From assembly GCA_965216945.1 (NCBI GenBank), contig CBDCGU010000003.1:1736001-1800000 (forward strand): a DNA stretch of 64,000 bases, given 5' to 3'. Positions 27,365-36,405 of the stretch are shown piece by piece; within the stretch, counting starts at the first letter, position 1, and every line of letters begins with the position of its first letter. A program made the translations under genes and the position numbers. The stretch is from DATHZQ01 sp965216945 (lineage in GTDB: Bacteria > Actinomycetota > Acidimicrobiia > Spongiisociales > UBA5794). Under the pieces are notes generated by a model. The model was not told the origin of the DNA. It saw nothing but the letters and a program-made list of their open reading frames with translations, and made no database searches.

Positions 27365-27904
27365 ATGGTGGCGGAGATGACTCGGAACCCAACGCAGCAG
27401 ATCACCGAGCAGGACCTCGGCTTCGAGCCGATTCCCGAGCACACCAGTGTGGCCTTCAGCTTCCTTCGGGTGTCGGCCCTCCTCTCCGACGAGCTGGACC
27501 GGGAGCTGCAGGCAAACGCCGGACTGGGTCTGTCGGAGATGCTGGTTCTGGTGCAGCTGATGCTGGCCGGGGGCCGGTTCAAGATGGCGGAGCTGGCGGA
27601 TGCGCTGGTGGTCACGCGGGGCGGGGTGACCAAGATCGTCGACCGCTTGGTCGATGCCGGGTTGGTCGAGCGAGTTCCTTCCATCTCGGACCGGCGAGTG
27701 ATCTATGCCCAGATCACCGAGTCGGCCAAGGCGAAGGTGAGGGAGCACCAGAAGACCTTCGATGCGGTCTCGCAACGGCGGCTCGCCGAGCTCCTCGACG
27801 TCGCCGAGCTGAAGAACCTACGGAACATGGTCGACCGGCTGTCGTGTGAGAACCCGGGTTGGGAGCCACCCGACCTGAGCGATGTGGCCGGCGAGGAGCT
27901 TTGA
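27365..27904 (+). CDS. MarR family transcriptional regulator
   Basis: A 179-residue winged-helix regulator. The core (about 30-150) has the MarR order: an N-terminal dimer helix, the recognition region FKMAELADALVVTRGGVTKIVDRLVDAGLV, and the wing VERVPSISDRRVIYAQIT with the DxR-type motif. A second ATG four codons downstream is an alternative start; neither has a good ribosome site. It is divergent from the hydrolase pair and likely controls it and itself in response to a small aromatic or lipophilic ligand (family knowledge). Confidence 0.88.
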   Translation: MVAEMTRNPTQQITEQDLGFEPIPEHTSVAFSFLRVSALLSDELDRELQANAGLGLSEMLVLVQLMLAGGRFKMAELADALVVTRGGVTKIVDRLVDAGLVERVPSISDRRVIYAQITESAKAKVREHQKTFDAVSQRRLAELLDVAELKNLRNMVDRLSCENPGWEPPDLSDVAGEEL

Positions 27905-27952
27905 CGGATCGATAGTGGTGGTCATGCGCTCGATGGCCGCGGAGGTGCGCCG

Positions 27953-28318
27953 ATGAAATACGTGATGCTGCTCCGTCTCCCCGATTCCTACATGGGGGAC
28001 GGATGGACTGCCGACGAGATCGCTGCCCACCACCGTGAGTACAAGGAGTACAAGGACCGTCTCACAGCCGAGGGGGTGTTCCTTGCCGGTGAGGCGCTGC
28101 AGCCGGCCGCCGTCACGACAGCGGTGTCGGTGCGGGCCGGTGAGACATTGGTCACCGATGGACCCTTCGCCGAGACCGCCGAGCAGATCGGAGGCTTCTA
28201 CCTGTGCGAATGCCGCGATCTGGAGCACGCTCTCAGCGTCGCTGCCGGCATCCCCGGTGCTCGTCACGGAACGGTCGAGGTGAGGCCGGTGTTCGACTAC
28301 GAGGCTCTGCTCGACTGA
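27953..28318 (+). CDS. YciI/DGPF-domain protein
   Basis: A 121-residue protein with GGAGGTG five bases before ATG 27953. It contains the DGPFAE signature and the N-terminal KYVMLL strand of the YCII-related (DGPF) family, which forms small ferredoxin-like dimers. Such genes often neighbour ECF sigma factors in actinobacteria; none is visible here. Biochemical role unknown. Confidence 0.82.
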   Translation: MKYVMLLRLPDSYMGDGWTADEIAAHHREYKEYKDRLTAEGVFLAGEALQPAAVTTAVSVRAGETLVTDGPFAETAEQIGGFYLCECRDLEHALSVAAGIPGARHGTVEVRPVFDYEALLD

Positions 28319-28487
28319 GCCGCAAGCGCTACGGCTCGGTCCCGTCCCGGTGGCCAAGCGGTCGTGTCGCAATGACCCCACGTCGGTGGCGGCAAGACCC
28401 GATAGCCCCGCGCCGGTGCGTCGGGGATCCTGGGAGGCGAGCCGTCCTTCGAGGCCGGGGCGGTGCTCGCCATCAGGGGGACCCATC

Positions 28488-29891
28488 ATGCAGAGCAAGC
28501 CGGACGCCGACGTACTGGTCGTGGGCGGAGGACCATCCGGATCGACAGCATCGACCTTGCTGGCGCAACGGGGCCATCGAGTGATCGTCTTCGAGCGTGC
28601 CAAGTTCCCGCGTGATCACGTTGGAGAGTCGCTGCTGCCGTACTGCCATGGGATCCTCGACGAGCTGGGCGTGCTCGACCAGATGAAGGAGCGGGCCGTC
28701 CGCAAACCGGGCGTGCGATTCATCGACGTCGACGGGCGCCACCACACCACATGGTGCTTCGGCCACGTCATCAAGGACGAGAGCCACCTTTCATTCCACG
28801 TCCGGCGCGATCGGTTCGATGACATGTTGCTGCGCAATGCCGAAGCGCACGGCGTCGAGGTGATGGAGGAGACCAGGGTGCGGGCGGTCGACCTCGAGCG
28901 CCCCGACGGCTCGGTCGCCGTGACGGTGACCGACGCCGCCGGCAACGAGCGCGTTTACACGGGGTCGTATCTCATCGACGCCAGCGGGCGGGACACGTTC
29001 GTGGCCAACAGGATGGGCTGGAAGAAGGCCCATGAAGAGCTGGACCGTGTCGCAACGTCGGCGCACTGGGAGGGCGTGCAATTCAACGGTGGCCTCGAGG
29101 AGGGCTTGCTCCAGATCGTCTATCTCGGCGGGGAGAAGAAGGGCTGGATCTGGGTCATCCCGGTCGGCGCCGACCGGGTGTCGATCGGAGCCGTGGTCAA
29201 CAACGACTACTTCAAGACCCAGAGGGGTGCGTTGCGGGAGTCCGGGTCGACGGATTGGAAGCGAGACTTCTACCTCCAGGAGATCGCCACCTCGCCGTTC
29301 GTCGCCGACGTGATCTCTTCGGGCCGCCTCGTACAGGATCCGGTCGTCAACGGCAACTATTCATATCGAAGCGAGAGGAAGTACGGCTCCAACTTTGCCC
29401 TGGTCGGCGACGCTCACACGTTCATCGACCCCATCTTCGCCAGCGGGATCTTCCTTTCGATGAACAGCGCTCGCCTGGTGGCCGAAGCGCTGCACGAAGG
29501 CCTGACGACATCTCCCGCCATCGGCGACAAGGCGCTGACCAGTGCGTACGAGTCGATCGCCGGGGCATATGGACTGGTCGAGAAGGCGATTCGGCTGTTC
29601 TACAACCCCACGGCGATCAACTTCGCCCAGGCAGCGTCTGCTGAGGACCTGATCCACGAACAGCACAAGAACGCGCTGGCCGCCATGCATTACCTGCTTG
29701 CGGGGGACTTCTTCAACCGGCACGAGGAATACAGCAAGGTCATCGACCTTCTCGCCGATCCGGGCTTGTTCGCCAAGTACAAGTCCTTCGTCGTGGACCG
29801 GGGCGAGCACGCCGCTTCCACGTGCGGGATGGATCGAGCCCAGGTCTTCAGCGAGTACCTCCTGCGAGAAGCCGCCGGCGAGGCTCACTGA
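28488..29891 (+). CDS. FAD-dependent halogenase-like oxidoreductase
   Basis: A 467-residue flavoprotein from ATG 28488 (AGGGGG seven bases upstream). It has GGGPSGS (residues 13-19) for FAD, a second flavin motif GDAHTFIDP, and WIWVIP (Trp220-Pro225), matching the WxWxIP signature that separates flavin halogenases from monooxygenases. The later FxxPxxSxG halogenase motif reads FIDPIFASG, with Ala where Ser is usual. Known relatives halogenate phenolic, pyrrole or carrier-bound substrates, or act as reductases/hydroxylases. Halogenation is therefore plausible but not certain. No flavin reductase or biosynthetic cluster adjoins it. Confidence 0.72.
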   Translation: MQSKPDADVLVVGGGPSGSTASTLLAQRGHRVIVFERAKFPRDHVGESLLPYCHGILDELGVLDQMKERAVRKPGVRFIDVDGRHHTTWCFGHVIKDESHLSFHVRRDRFDDMLLRNAEAHGVEVMEETRVRAVDLERPDGSVAVTVTDAAGNERVYTGSYLIDASGRDTFVANRMGWKKAHEELDRVATSAHWEGVQFNGGLEEGLLQIVYLGGEKKGWIWVIPVGADRVSIGAVVNNDYFKTQRGALRESGSTDWKRDFYLQEIATSPFVADVISSGRLVQDPVVNGNYSYRSERKYGSNFALVGDAHTFIDPIFASGIFLSMNSARLVAEALHEGLTTSPAIGDKALTSAYESIAGAYGLVEKAIRLFYNPTAINFAQAASAEDLIHEQHKNALAAMHYLLAGDFFNRHEEYSKVIDLLADPGLFAKYKSFVVDRGEHAASTCGMDRAQVFSEYLLREAAGEAH

Positions 29892-29922
29892 AGGACGCGA
29901 CGGTCGCCCGCGGCGCCCGTTG

Positions 29923-29968
29923 TTCTTGCGTACCTGGGTGCCGCATCCTGCACCCAGGTACGCCGGAA
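29923..29968. repeat. 46-nt palindromic intergenic repeat, copy 1
   Basis: Begins TTCTTGCGTA and ends TACGCCGGAA, forming a long hairpin (GTACCTGGGTGC pairs with GCACCCAGGTAC). Length and arms match two copies at 49068-49113 and 49138-49183. It lies between the halogenase-like gene and tRNA-Ala, so it could also end transcription of the former, but no T-run follows. Confidence 0.7.
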
Positions 29969-30088
29969 TGCCGGACGCGGCAGGTGTCGGGTGACCGATC
30001 ACCACGTCGGGTCCACGAATGCACCCCGCCGGGTGCCCGCAACGGCGATGGTGCGATCCATCGGAGGGGCAGCGGTGCGAGCCCTGCG

Positions 30089-30162
30089 TGGAGACGATGG
30101 GATTTGAACCCACGACCCCCTGGTTGCAAACCAGGTGCTCTGCCGGACTGAGCTACGTCCCC
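30089..30162 (-). tRNA. tRNA-Ala (anticodon TGC)
   Basis: A complete 74-nt cloverleaf on the minus strand: acceptor GGGGACG/CGTCTCC (one G-T pair), D arm GCTC/GAGC, anticodon stem CCTGG/CCAGG with loop TTTGCAA, T arm GTGGG/CCCAT with loop TTCAAAT, discriminator A. CCA is not encoded. Confidence 0.97.
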
Positions 30163-30307
30163 GGGAGTTGGCATTGTATGCGATCTCCCCCGCACGGCTA
30201 GAACCAGTCGTGTTGGCCGGCACGGGAGTCCGGCCTAGGCGCGCCCGTCCCGGAATGACTTGCAGCCGCTTACGATTGTGCTTGCGAGGAGCGACAAGGA
30301 GTCAGCC

Positions 30308-31474
30308 ATGGCCGAGGCAGTGATCGTCGATGCAGTGCGTACGCCGGGCGGCCGGCGCGGCGGGAAACTCAAGGACTGGCATCCGGTCGATCTCGCCGCC
30401 GAGGTGCTGAAGGAGCTCGTCAAGCGCAACGACCTCGACACCGAGCTCGTCGACGACGTCATCTTCGGTTGCGTCTCCCAGACCGGCGAGCAGAGCGTCA
30501 ACGTGGCTCGCAACGCAGTCCTCGCCGCCGGGTTCCCGGAGAGCGTGCCGGGCACGACCATCGACCGCCAGTGCGGCTCCAGCCAGCAGGCCGTGCACTT
30601 CGCCGCACAGGGAGTGATGGCCGGCGTGTACGACGTTGCGATCGCAGGCGGCGTGGAGTCGATGACCCGGGTTCCGATGGGGATCACGATGCAGCAGGGT
30701 CCAGGTATGGCCTTCGGCCCGATGATGCTCGATCGCTACGACAACGGCATCGTGCCGCAGGGCATCTCGGCCGAGCTGATCGCCGAGCAGTGGGAGATCT
30801 CCCGCGAGGAGGTGGATCGGTATGCCGCCGACTCCCACGCCCGGGCGATGCGAGCCACGGAGGAAGGTCGTTTCGACAACGAGATCGTGCCGATCGAGGT
30901 GAAGAACGAAGACGGCACCGTGGAGGTGATGCGCCGGGACGAGGGCATCCGGCCCGACACGTCCGTCGAGGTGCTTGCAGGGCTCAAGCCCGCGTTCAAG
31001 GAGGACGGCGTCGTCACCGCGGGCAACTCTTCGCAGATCACCGACGGAGCAGCGGCCGTCTTGATCATGAGCGAGGACAAGGCAAGGGAGCTGGGGCTGA
31101 AGCCGCGGGCTCGATTCAAGGCGTTCGCCCTCGCCGGTGTCGATCCCGTCACCATGCTCACGGGCCCGATCCCCGCCACCCGCAAGGTGCTCGACAAGGC
31201 CGGGCTCACGATCGATGAAATCGATCTGTTCGAGGTCAACGAGGCGTTCGCCACAGTCATCGGGGCCTGGCTCCGCGAGACCGGAGCCGACTGGGAGAAG
31301 ACCAACGTGAACGGCGGAGCGATAGCCCTGGGCCACCCGCTGGGAGCCTCCGGGGCCAAGCTGATGACGACTTTGCTCAACGAGTTGGAGCGGACCGGCG
31401 GCCGCTATGGCCTGCAGACGATGTGTGAAGGTGGCGGCATGGCCAACGGCACCATCATCGAGCGCATCGACTGA
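30308..31474 (+). CDS. Thiolase family protein (acetyl-CoA C-acyltransferase)
   Basis: A 388-residue thiolase; start set by AAGGAG six bases before ATG 30308. Nucleophile Cys89 (DRQCGSS), His343 (GHPLGASG) and second Cys373 (MCEGGGMANG) match the Zoogloea thiolase layout. NEAF is also present. Thiolases condense two acyl-CoAs or cleave 3-ketoacyl-CoA; acetyl-CoA acetyltransferase versus beta-oxidation thiolase cannot be separated here. A small membrane/zinc protein gene follows by nine nt and is probably co-transcribed. Confidence 0.93.
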   Translation: MAEAVIVDAVRTPGGRRGGKLKDWHPVDLAAEVLKELVKRNDLDTELVDDVIFGCVSQTGEQSVNVARNAVLAAGFPESVPGTTIDRQCGSSQQAVHFAAQGVMAGVYDVAIAGGVESMTRVPMGITMQQGPGMAFGPMMLDRYDNGIVPQGISAELIAEQWEISREEVDRYAADSHARAMRATEEGRFDNEIVPIEVKNEDGTVEVMRRDEGIRPDTSVEVLAGLKPAFKEDGVVTAGNSSQITDGAAAVLIMSEDKARELGLKPRARFKAFALAGVDPVTMLTGPIPATRKVLDKAGLTIDEIDLFEVNEAFATVIGAWLRETGADWEKTNVNGGAIALGHPLGASGAKLMTTLLNELERTGGRYGLQTMCEGGGMANGTIIERID

Positions 31475-31483
31475 GCAGCACCA

Positions 31484-31723
31484 ATGACGACCGCCCTCAT
31501 CGCCGTCGCCATGGGCGTAGCGATCTACGCCGGGGCCAAGTGGATGATCGACCTGCTGGCGACTCCGCCTCCTCCGGAGCCGAGCCCGGAAGACCTCGTC
31601 GAGGTCGAGCGCAAATACCACTGCACGGTATGTGGCCTGCGGCTCACGGTGACCCATGCCGTGGACGAGCGAGGCAAAGCCCCCCGCCACTGCATGGAGG
31701 AGATGGACGAGGTCCCCGTCTGA
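31484..31723 (+). CDS. Small membrane-anchored protein with CxxC knuckle
   Basis: A 79-residue protein: one N-terminal membrane helix (about 3-26), a proline-rich linker, and a cytoplasmic domain with CTVC (47-50), a His-containing stretch and a further Cys (RHCMEEM), suggesting one zinc or iron site. It starts nine nt after the thiolase stop. I do not recognise the family. The link with thiolase is positional only. Confidence 0.65.
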   Translation: MTTALIAVAMGVAIYAGAKWMIDLLATPPPPEPSPEDLVEVERKYHCTVCGLRLTVTHAVDERGKAPRHCMEEMDEVPV

Positions 31724-31799
31724 GCGACGGCGCCCCGTCTCATGGTCGTTGGCGATCTTGGCCGTCCTGCAAGCGGTGAATGTTGTGGTCGGGCCACTG

Positions 31800-31882
31800 G
31801 GTCGATCGAACTACATGGATGCAATTCTCCACACCCTGTGGACCACTCGGGGGATAACAACACGTATGTAGTTCGATCGACC
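31800..31882. repeat. 83-bp element with perfect 17-bp terminal inverted repeats
   Basis: GGTCGATCGAACTACAT at 31800-31816 is exactly reversed at 31866-31882. The 49-bp centre contains a smaller hairpin (CCACA/TGTGG around CCC, 31829-31841). It sits in the 276-nt gap between the thiolase unit and the oxidase gene. It looks like a miniature inverted-repeat element or a strong cruciform/attenuator. I see no target-site duplication and no T-run. Confidence 0.75.
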
Positions 31883-31999
31883 TACGGGATGGAGCGGACG
31901 GGAACGTGAATCCCCCATCTGATCGGGCTCCTTGTCCGACCTGTGGGACCTTCGGCCGCGGCAACGCCTCGAAGCTGCATTGGCGCGTAGCCTTGGCGC

Positions 32000-33286
32000 G
32001 TGGCTGAGCTGACGAACTGGGCCGGCAACCATCGCTGGACTCCGCAGGCGATCGTCGAGCCGCACGACGAGGCCGAGGTGGTCGGCGTCGTGCGCCGGGC
32101 CGCCGCGGAGCGGCAGCGACTCAAGGTGGTCGGCGGGGGTCACTCCTGGTCCGGAGCTGCCACGACGAACGGCCATGCGATCCGCCTGGATCATCTCAAC
32201 CGGGTGATCGACATCGGTGGTGGAATCGTCACGGTCGAGGCCGGAATCCGTCTCGGGCAACTCGTCGCGAGGCTGGACGAGGTGGGCCTCGCTCTTGCGA
32301 TATTGCCGACGATCACCGAACAGACCGCTGCCGGTGCGATCGCCACCGCCACCCACGGGAGCTCTCTCGACCACGGCAGCCTGTCCTCACTGGTGAGAGG
32401 CCTTCGCCTCGTCACGGCGGCCGGGGAGGTTCTGGATCTGGATGAAGCCGACAACCGGCTCGATGCGGCCCGCGTCCATCTCGGTGGATTGGGTGTGGTC
32501 ACCCAGATCGAGCTTGCGGTCGAGACACAGTTCTGGCTGCGGGAGACGGTGACCCCCCTGACGGTCGAGGATCTGGCGGAGGCTCTCCCTGAGGTTGCGG
32601 CGTCGGCCGAGTACGTGAAGGTGTGGTGGTTCCCGCACAGCCGTCGGTGTGCCGTGTTCCGGATGGAGCGCACGACCGACCGCGGTGAGGTCTCCGATGC
32701 GGCGCAGAAGATGGAGCACGGCCTCAATCGGTTTGTGTTCCCAGGCTTGCTCCAAGCGGGCCGTCGGTGGCCGGCTCTGATTCCTCGCATCTCCAGGTTG
32801 GTAGGAGCCACCTTCGCCCGGCCACACAAGCGCGTGGGTCGAAGCCAGGACGTGCTGACGGCGGCGATGCCACCGATCAACCGGCAGATCGAGTATGCAC
32901 TTCCCTTCGAGCGGGCACCGGAGGCGTTCTCGGCCCTGGCTCGCCTCATCCGCGACAAGAAGTTGCTGGTCGACTTCCCTGCGGAGATTCGTTTCAGCGC
33001 AGCGGACACAGCGTGGATGAGCCCGGCCCATGGCGGTCCCACCGTCCATATCGGCGCATACATCGCTCAGAGCTCGGATCTGGAGTCGTACTTCACCGGC
33101 TTCGAGCGGGCGATGCTCGATCTGGGTGGCCGTCCCCATCCGGGCAAGGAGCACGGCCGGGTTCCCGCAGATTTCCTCGCTCTGTTCGCCGACGGACCGA
33201 GGTTCCGCGATCTGGCGTTCGAGCTCGATCCGGACGGAATGTTCGCCAACCCGTTCCTCGACCGCTGGCTCGGCCGCCGCCCGTAG
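32000..33286 (+). CDS. FAD-linked oxidase, D-arabinono-1,4-lactone oxidase type
   Basis: A 428-residue protein with GTG start. N-terminal PCMH-type FAD domain with VVGGGHSWSG, where His48 is the expected covalent flavin site; TATHGSS and GGLGVVTQIEL are typical. The C-terminal ALO domain ends with PHPGKEHG (like the HWGK motif) and DPDGMFANPFLDRWLG. Family members oxidise aldonolactones or alditols with oxygen or another acceptor. Substrate not determined. No ribosome site is obvious, so it may be leaderless. Confidence 0.87.
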   Translation: MAELTNWAGNHRWTPQAIVEPHDEAEVVGVVRRAAAERQRLKVVGGGHSWSGAATTNGHAIRLDHLNRVIDIGGGIVTVEAGIRLGQLVARLDEVGLALAILPTITEQTAAGAIATATHGSSLDHGSLSSLVRGLRLVTAAGEVLDLDEADNRLDAARVHLGGLGVVTQIELAVETQFWLRETVTPLTVEDLAEALPEVAASAEYVKVWWFPHSRRCAVFRMERTTDRGEVSDAAQKMEHGLNRFVFPGLLQAGRRWPALIPRISRLVGATFARPHKRVGRSQDVLTAAMPPINRQIEYALPFERAPEAFSALARLIRDKKLLVDFPAEIRFSAADTAWMSPAHGGPTVHIGAYIAQSSDLESYFTGFERAMLDLGGRPHPGKEHGRVPADFLALFADGPRFRDLAFELDPDGMFANPFLDRWLGRRP

Positions 33287-33319
33287 AGCCGGTGCGCGAT
33301 CCCGCTCGCGGCGACATCC

Positions 33320-33571
33320 CTACCTGAAGTTCAACGTCATCCCGAAGCCGACGGCGATGCCGGTGAGACCGATGAGCAGGTAGGTGTTCGATGTCCCGCC
33401 CGGCAGGAGGTCGATGTAGTTGGCGAGGATGACCAGCATCCCCACGGCCATCAGCCCGAACATCGTGGCGATGTACCACGTCGGCGATGGACCCTTCTCC
33501 TTGATCGGATCGGGCTTGGGCGGCGGAGGTGGACGGCGCTTGGCCTTCTTGCGTCCTTTGGAAACCGGCAT
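33320..33571 (-). CDS. crgA: Cell division protein CrgA
   Basis: An 83-residue protein: a basic, proline-rich cytoplasmic N-terminus (KGRKKAKRRPPPPPKPDP), then two membrane helices (about 34-54 and 63-82) with TWYIATMFGLM and GFGMTLNFR, as in CrgA. In actinobacteria CrgA binds FtsZ and PBPs and helps place the septum. It is divergent from the sortase gene, and pabA lies close by, as in the mycobacterial crgA-trpG-pknB region. The ATG lacks a clear ribosome site. Confidence 0.9.
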   Translation of the reverse strand: MPVSKGRKKAKRRPPPPPKPDPIKEKGPSPTWYIATMFGLMAVGMLVILANYIDLLPGGTSNTYLLIGLTGIAVGFGMTLNFR

Positions 33572-33684
33572 GGTGCAAGAGGGTAGCGCCCTTCCGCCAG
33601 TGTCCCGACAGTGTGGAACGACTCTTCGCGGCGACGCGGTACGCTGCTGGCGGCCAGAGGTGGGACACGAGGAGCACCACCGGC

Positions 33685-34440
33685 ATGCAGGACACCATCG
33701 CACAACCGAGTACTCCGGTCGCGGCCGACACCGGCTTGGGCCGTCGCATTGTTCGTGCGGCCGGGTGGACGTTCATCTGGCTCGGTGCCCTGACGCTGGG
33801 CTTTGTCGCTCACCAGCTCTGGGTCACAACCTATTTCGCCCAGCAGGCCCAGAGCGGTCTCTCCGAGGAGCGCTTGGCGTACTACGAGGAGGTCGAGGTC
33901 AGCGAGGCGGAGTACATCCCGCTCGTCGAGGACGGCTCCGGCAACCTGGTTCCCGGGGCAGGCGGCGAGCTGCCGACCATCCTGGTAGAGGCGCCTCCAG
34001 AGGAAGGGGAGCCGTTTGCCCTCATCCGCATTCCCAAGCTCGCAGAGCTCCAGGAAGGATGGACCCTCGTTGAAGGCGTCACGATCTCGCTGCTCCGCAG
34101 CGGGGCGGGGCACATGCCGACAACGCCGCTTCCGGGTCAGCCGGGCAACTCCGTCATCAGCGGGCATCGCACCACGTACGGTGCACCGTTCCACAATCTC
34201 GATCAGCTGATGCCGGGCGACCGCATCGAAGTCGAGACGGCCCTCGGCCTGCATGTCTATGAGGTCCGCGAGATGCCGTTTGTCGTCGAGCCCACGGCCC
34301 TGTGGGTCACCGAGCCGAAGCCGGGCGGCTGGTTGACGTTGACGACGTGCCACCCCAAGTTCTCGGCCGCCGAGCGCTTGATCGTGCAGGCCGAGCTCGT
34401 CGAAGGTCCCAACTTCGCAGCCATCTCGGGCACCCAATGA
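33685..34440 (+). CDS. Class E sortase
   Basis: A 251-residue protein from ATG 33685: one membrane helix (about 23-46), an extracytoplasmic acidic linker, and a sortase barrel with His161 (SGHRTTYGAPF), Cys222 (TLTTCHP) and Arg231. TLTTCHP and GHRTTYGAPF are class E signatures. Class E enzymes often use LAxTG signals and act as housekeeping sortases in high-GC actinobacteria. Its stop overlaps the next small gene (ATGA). A second sortase, class F, is at 16829-17545. Confidence 0.92.
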   Translation: MQDTIAQPSTPVAADTGLGRRIVRAAGWTFIWLGALTLGFVAHQLWVTTYFAQQAQSGLSEERLAYYEEVEVSEAEYIPLVEDGSGNLVPGAGGELPTILVEAPPEEGEPFALIRIPKLAELQEGWTLVEGVTISLLRSGAGHMPTTPLPGQPGNSVISGHRTTYGAPFHNLDQLMPGDRIEVETALGLHVYEVREMPFVVEPTALWVTEPKPGGWLTLTTCHPKFSAAERLIVQAELVEGPNFAAISGTQ

Positions 34441-34582
34441 TCCGCCGCTCCTTCAACGCCTTGCCCGGCCCGCTTCCTGTGCGGATCATCGAAGCCATCG
34501 TCATCGTGGTCTTGTTTCTCGTCGGCCTGCACTTCTTCTACACCTGGCTGGGTATCTTCCTGGACCCGGGAGGTGCAGTCGG

Positions 34583-34586
<4 letters not shown>
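34437..34586 (+). CDS. Small single-pass membrane protein between sortase and pabA
   Basis: A 49-residue protein with one hydrophobic helix (about 17-40, IIEAIVIVVLFLVGLHFFYTW). It overlaps the sortase stop by four bases and the pabA start by four bases (ATGA at both ends), so all three are translationally coupled. Function unknown. Confidence 0.75.
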
Positions 34587-35143
<557 letters not shown>

Positions 35144-35167
35144 ACCCAGCATGCGCCGGCGACGTTG

Positions 35168-36394
35168 ATGCGGGACGCTCCGCCGCAGCCCGAGGCGACC
35201 CCCAGCGGTGTCACCGGGGGCGTGCCGGTACTCACATCGCTGCTGTTCGCCGGGATGGGAGCGGGCACGTTCACCCTGGTTTCCCTCGGCATCCTCGCCA
35301 GCTTCATCATCGCCGACCTGGGCATGACCCGAGCGCAACTCGGGCTCGTCATCGGGGCGGACACGCTGATCGCCGCGGCGTTCTCACCGATTGCCGGCCG
35401 CTATGCCGACCGCCTCGGTGGCAGGCGGTCACTGATCGGCCTGTTTCTGGTCGCCGCACTCGCCTGGCTCGTCTACAGCTGGGCGCCGGTCTACGGCCTG
35501 CTGTTTGCCGGTGCGGTCTTCGGCGGCATTGCGGACGCCGCGTGCAATCCGTCGACCAACCGGATGATCGTCGAGCGGCTCGCCGCCGGGAGCCGAGGTG
35601 TGGTGACCGGCATCAAGCAGTCGGGCGTGCAGGCGGGGGTGTTCATCGGTGGCGTGACGCTGCCATCGATGGCGGTCGCATTCGGCTGGCGGGCCACGTA
35701 CATGGTCGTGGCGTCGATTCCGCTCGTGCTGGCCGCCGCCACCGCCCTTCTCGTGGCGCCGATCCCGTTCACAGAAGAACCACGTCGATCGCGGTCGACA
35801 TCGCCGCTTCCGTCATCGATCTGGTGGCTCACGGGATACGGGCTGCTGTTCGGTTTCGCCGGGGCAGCCTCCTTGCTGGTGCCGCTCTTCGTCGAGGAGG
35901 GACTCGGCCAGGACACCCGCATCGGAGGGCTCGTCGCCGCAGCTATAGGGCTGACCGCCGTGGGAGGCCGGGTGTGGTGGGCGCGCCGATCTGAGCGCAG
36001 CGGCCGTTTCATCGAGCCGCTGTGGGCCATGACACCGCTCGGTCTGGCCGGCGCCGTGCTGTTCCTCATCGCAAGCTCTGCCGGCACCTGGCTCGTGTGG
36101 CCCGCCGCCGTCTGCCTCGGGTTGAGCACGGCATCGTGGAACGGGGTTGCGATGCTGGCCGCCATGAATGAGGCGGGTGCGGCCGCCACCGGACAGGCCT
36201 CCGGACGGATCGTTGCCGGCTTCCTGCTCGGCCTGGGTATCGGCCCGCCGATCTATGGTGCCCTCGTCGACCTCACCGACAGTTACGACCCGATGTGGTG
36301 GGCCTCCGCGGCCGCGTCCCTTGCTACGGCCCTGCTGGTTGGTCTGTGGCAGGTGCGGCGCCGTCGAGAGCGGGCGGTTGCGCAGACGCCGTAG
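35168..36394 (+). CDS. Major facilitator superfamily transporter
   Basis: A 408-residue protein with about twelve membrane helices. The loop between helices 2 and 3 reads GRYADRLGGRRS, the MFS signature. The N-terminus (MRDAPPQPEATPSG) is cytoplasmic. The first in-frame codons are TTG-ATG; I use the ATG. The transported compound cannot be predicted. It follows pabA by 24 nt. Confidence 0.88.
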   Translation: MRDAPPQPEATPSGVTGGVPVLTSLLFAGMGAGTFTLVSLGILASFIIADLGMTRAQLGLVIGADTLIAAAFSPIAGRYADRLGGRRSLIGLFLVAALAWLVYSWAPVYGLLFAGAVFGGIADAACNPSTNRMIVERLAAGSRGVVTGIKQSGVQAGVFIGGVTLPSMAVAFGWRATYMVVASIPLVLAAATALLVAPIPFTEEPRRSRSTSPLPSSIWWLTGYGLLFGFAGAASLLVPLFVEEGLGQDTRIGGLVAAAIGLTAVGGRVWWARRSERSGRFIEPLWAMTPLGLAGAVLFLIASSAGTWLVWPAAVCLGLSTASWNGVAMLAAMNEAGAAATGQASGRIVAGFLLGLGIGPPIYGALVDLTDSYDPMWWASAAASLATALLVGLWQVRRRRERAVAQTP

Positions 36395-36405
36395 ACTCGC
36401 CCCCC

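Noticed and set aside
31820..31865. DnaA boxes or an origin within the 83-bp element
   Set aside because: GGGGATAAC only weakly resembles a reversed DnaA box, there is no cluster of boxes, and dnaA/dnaN are not nearby.
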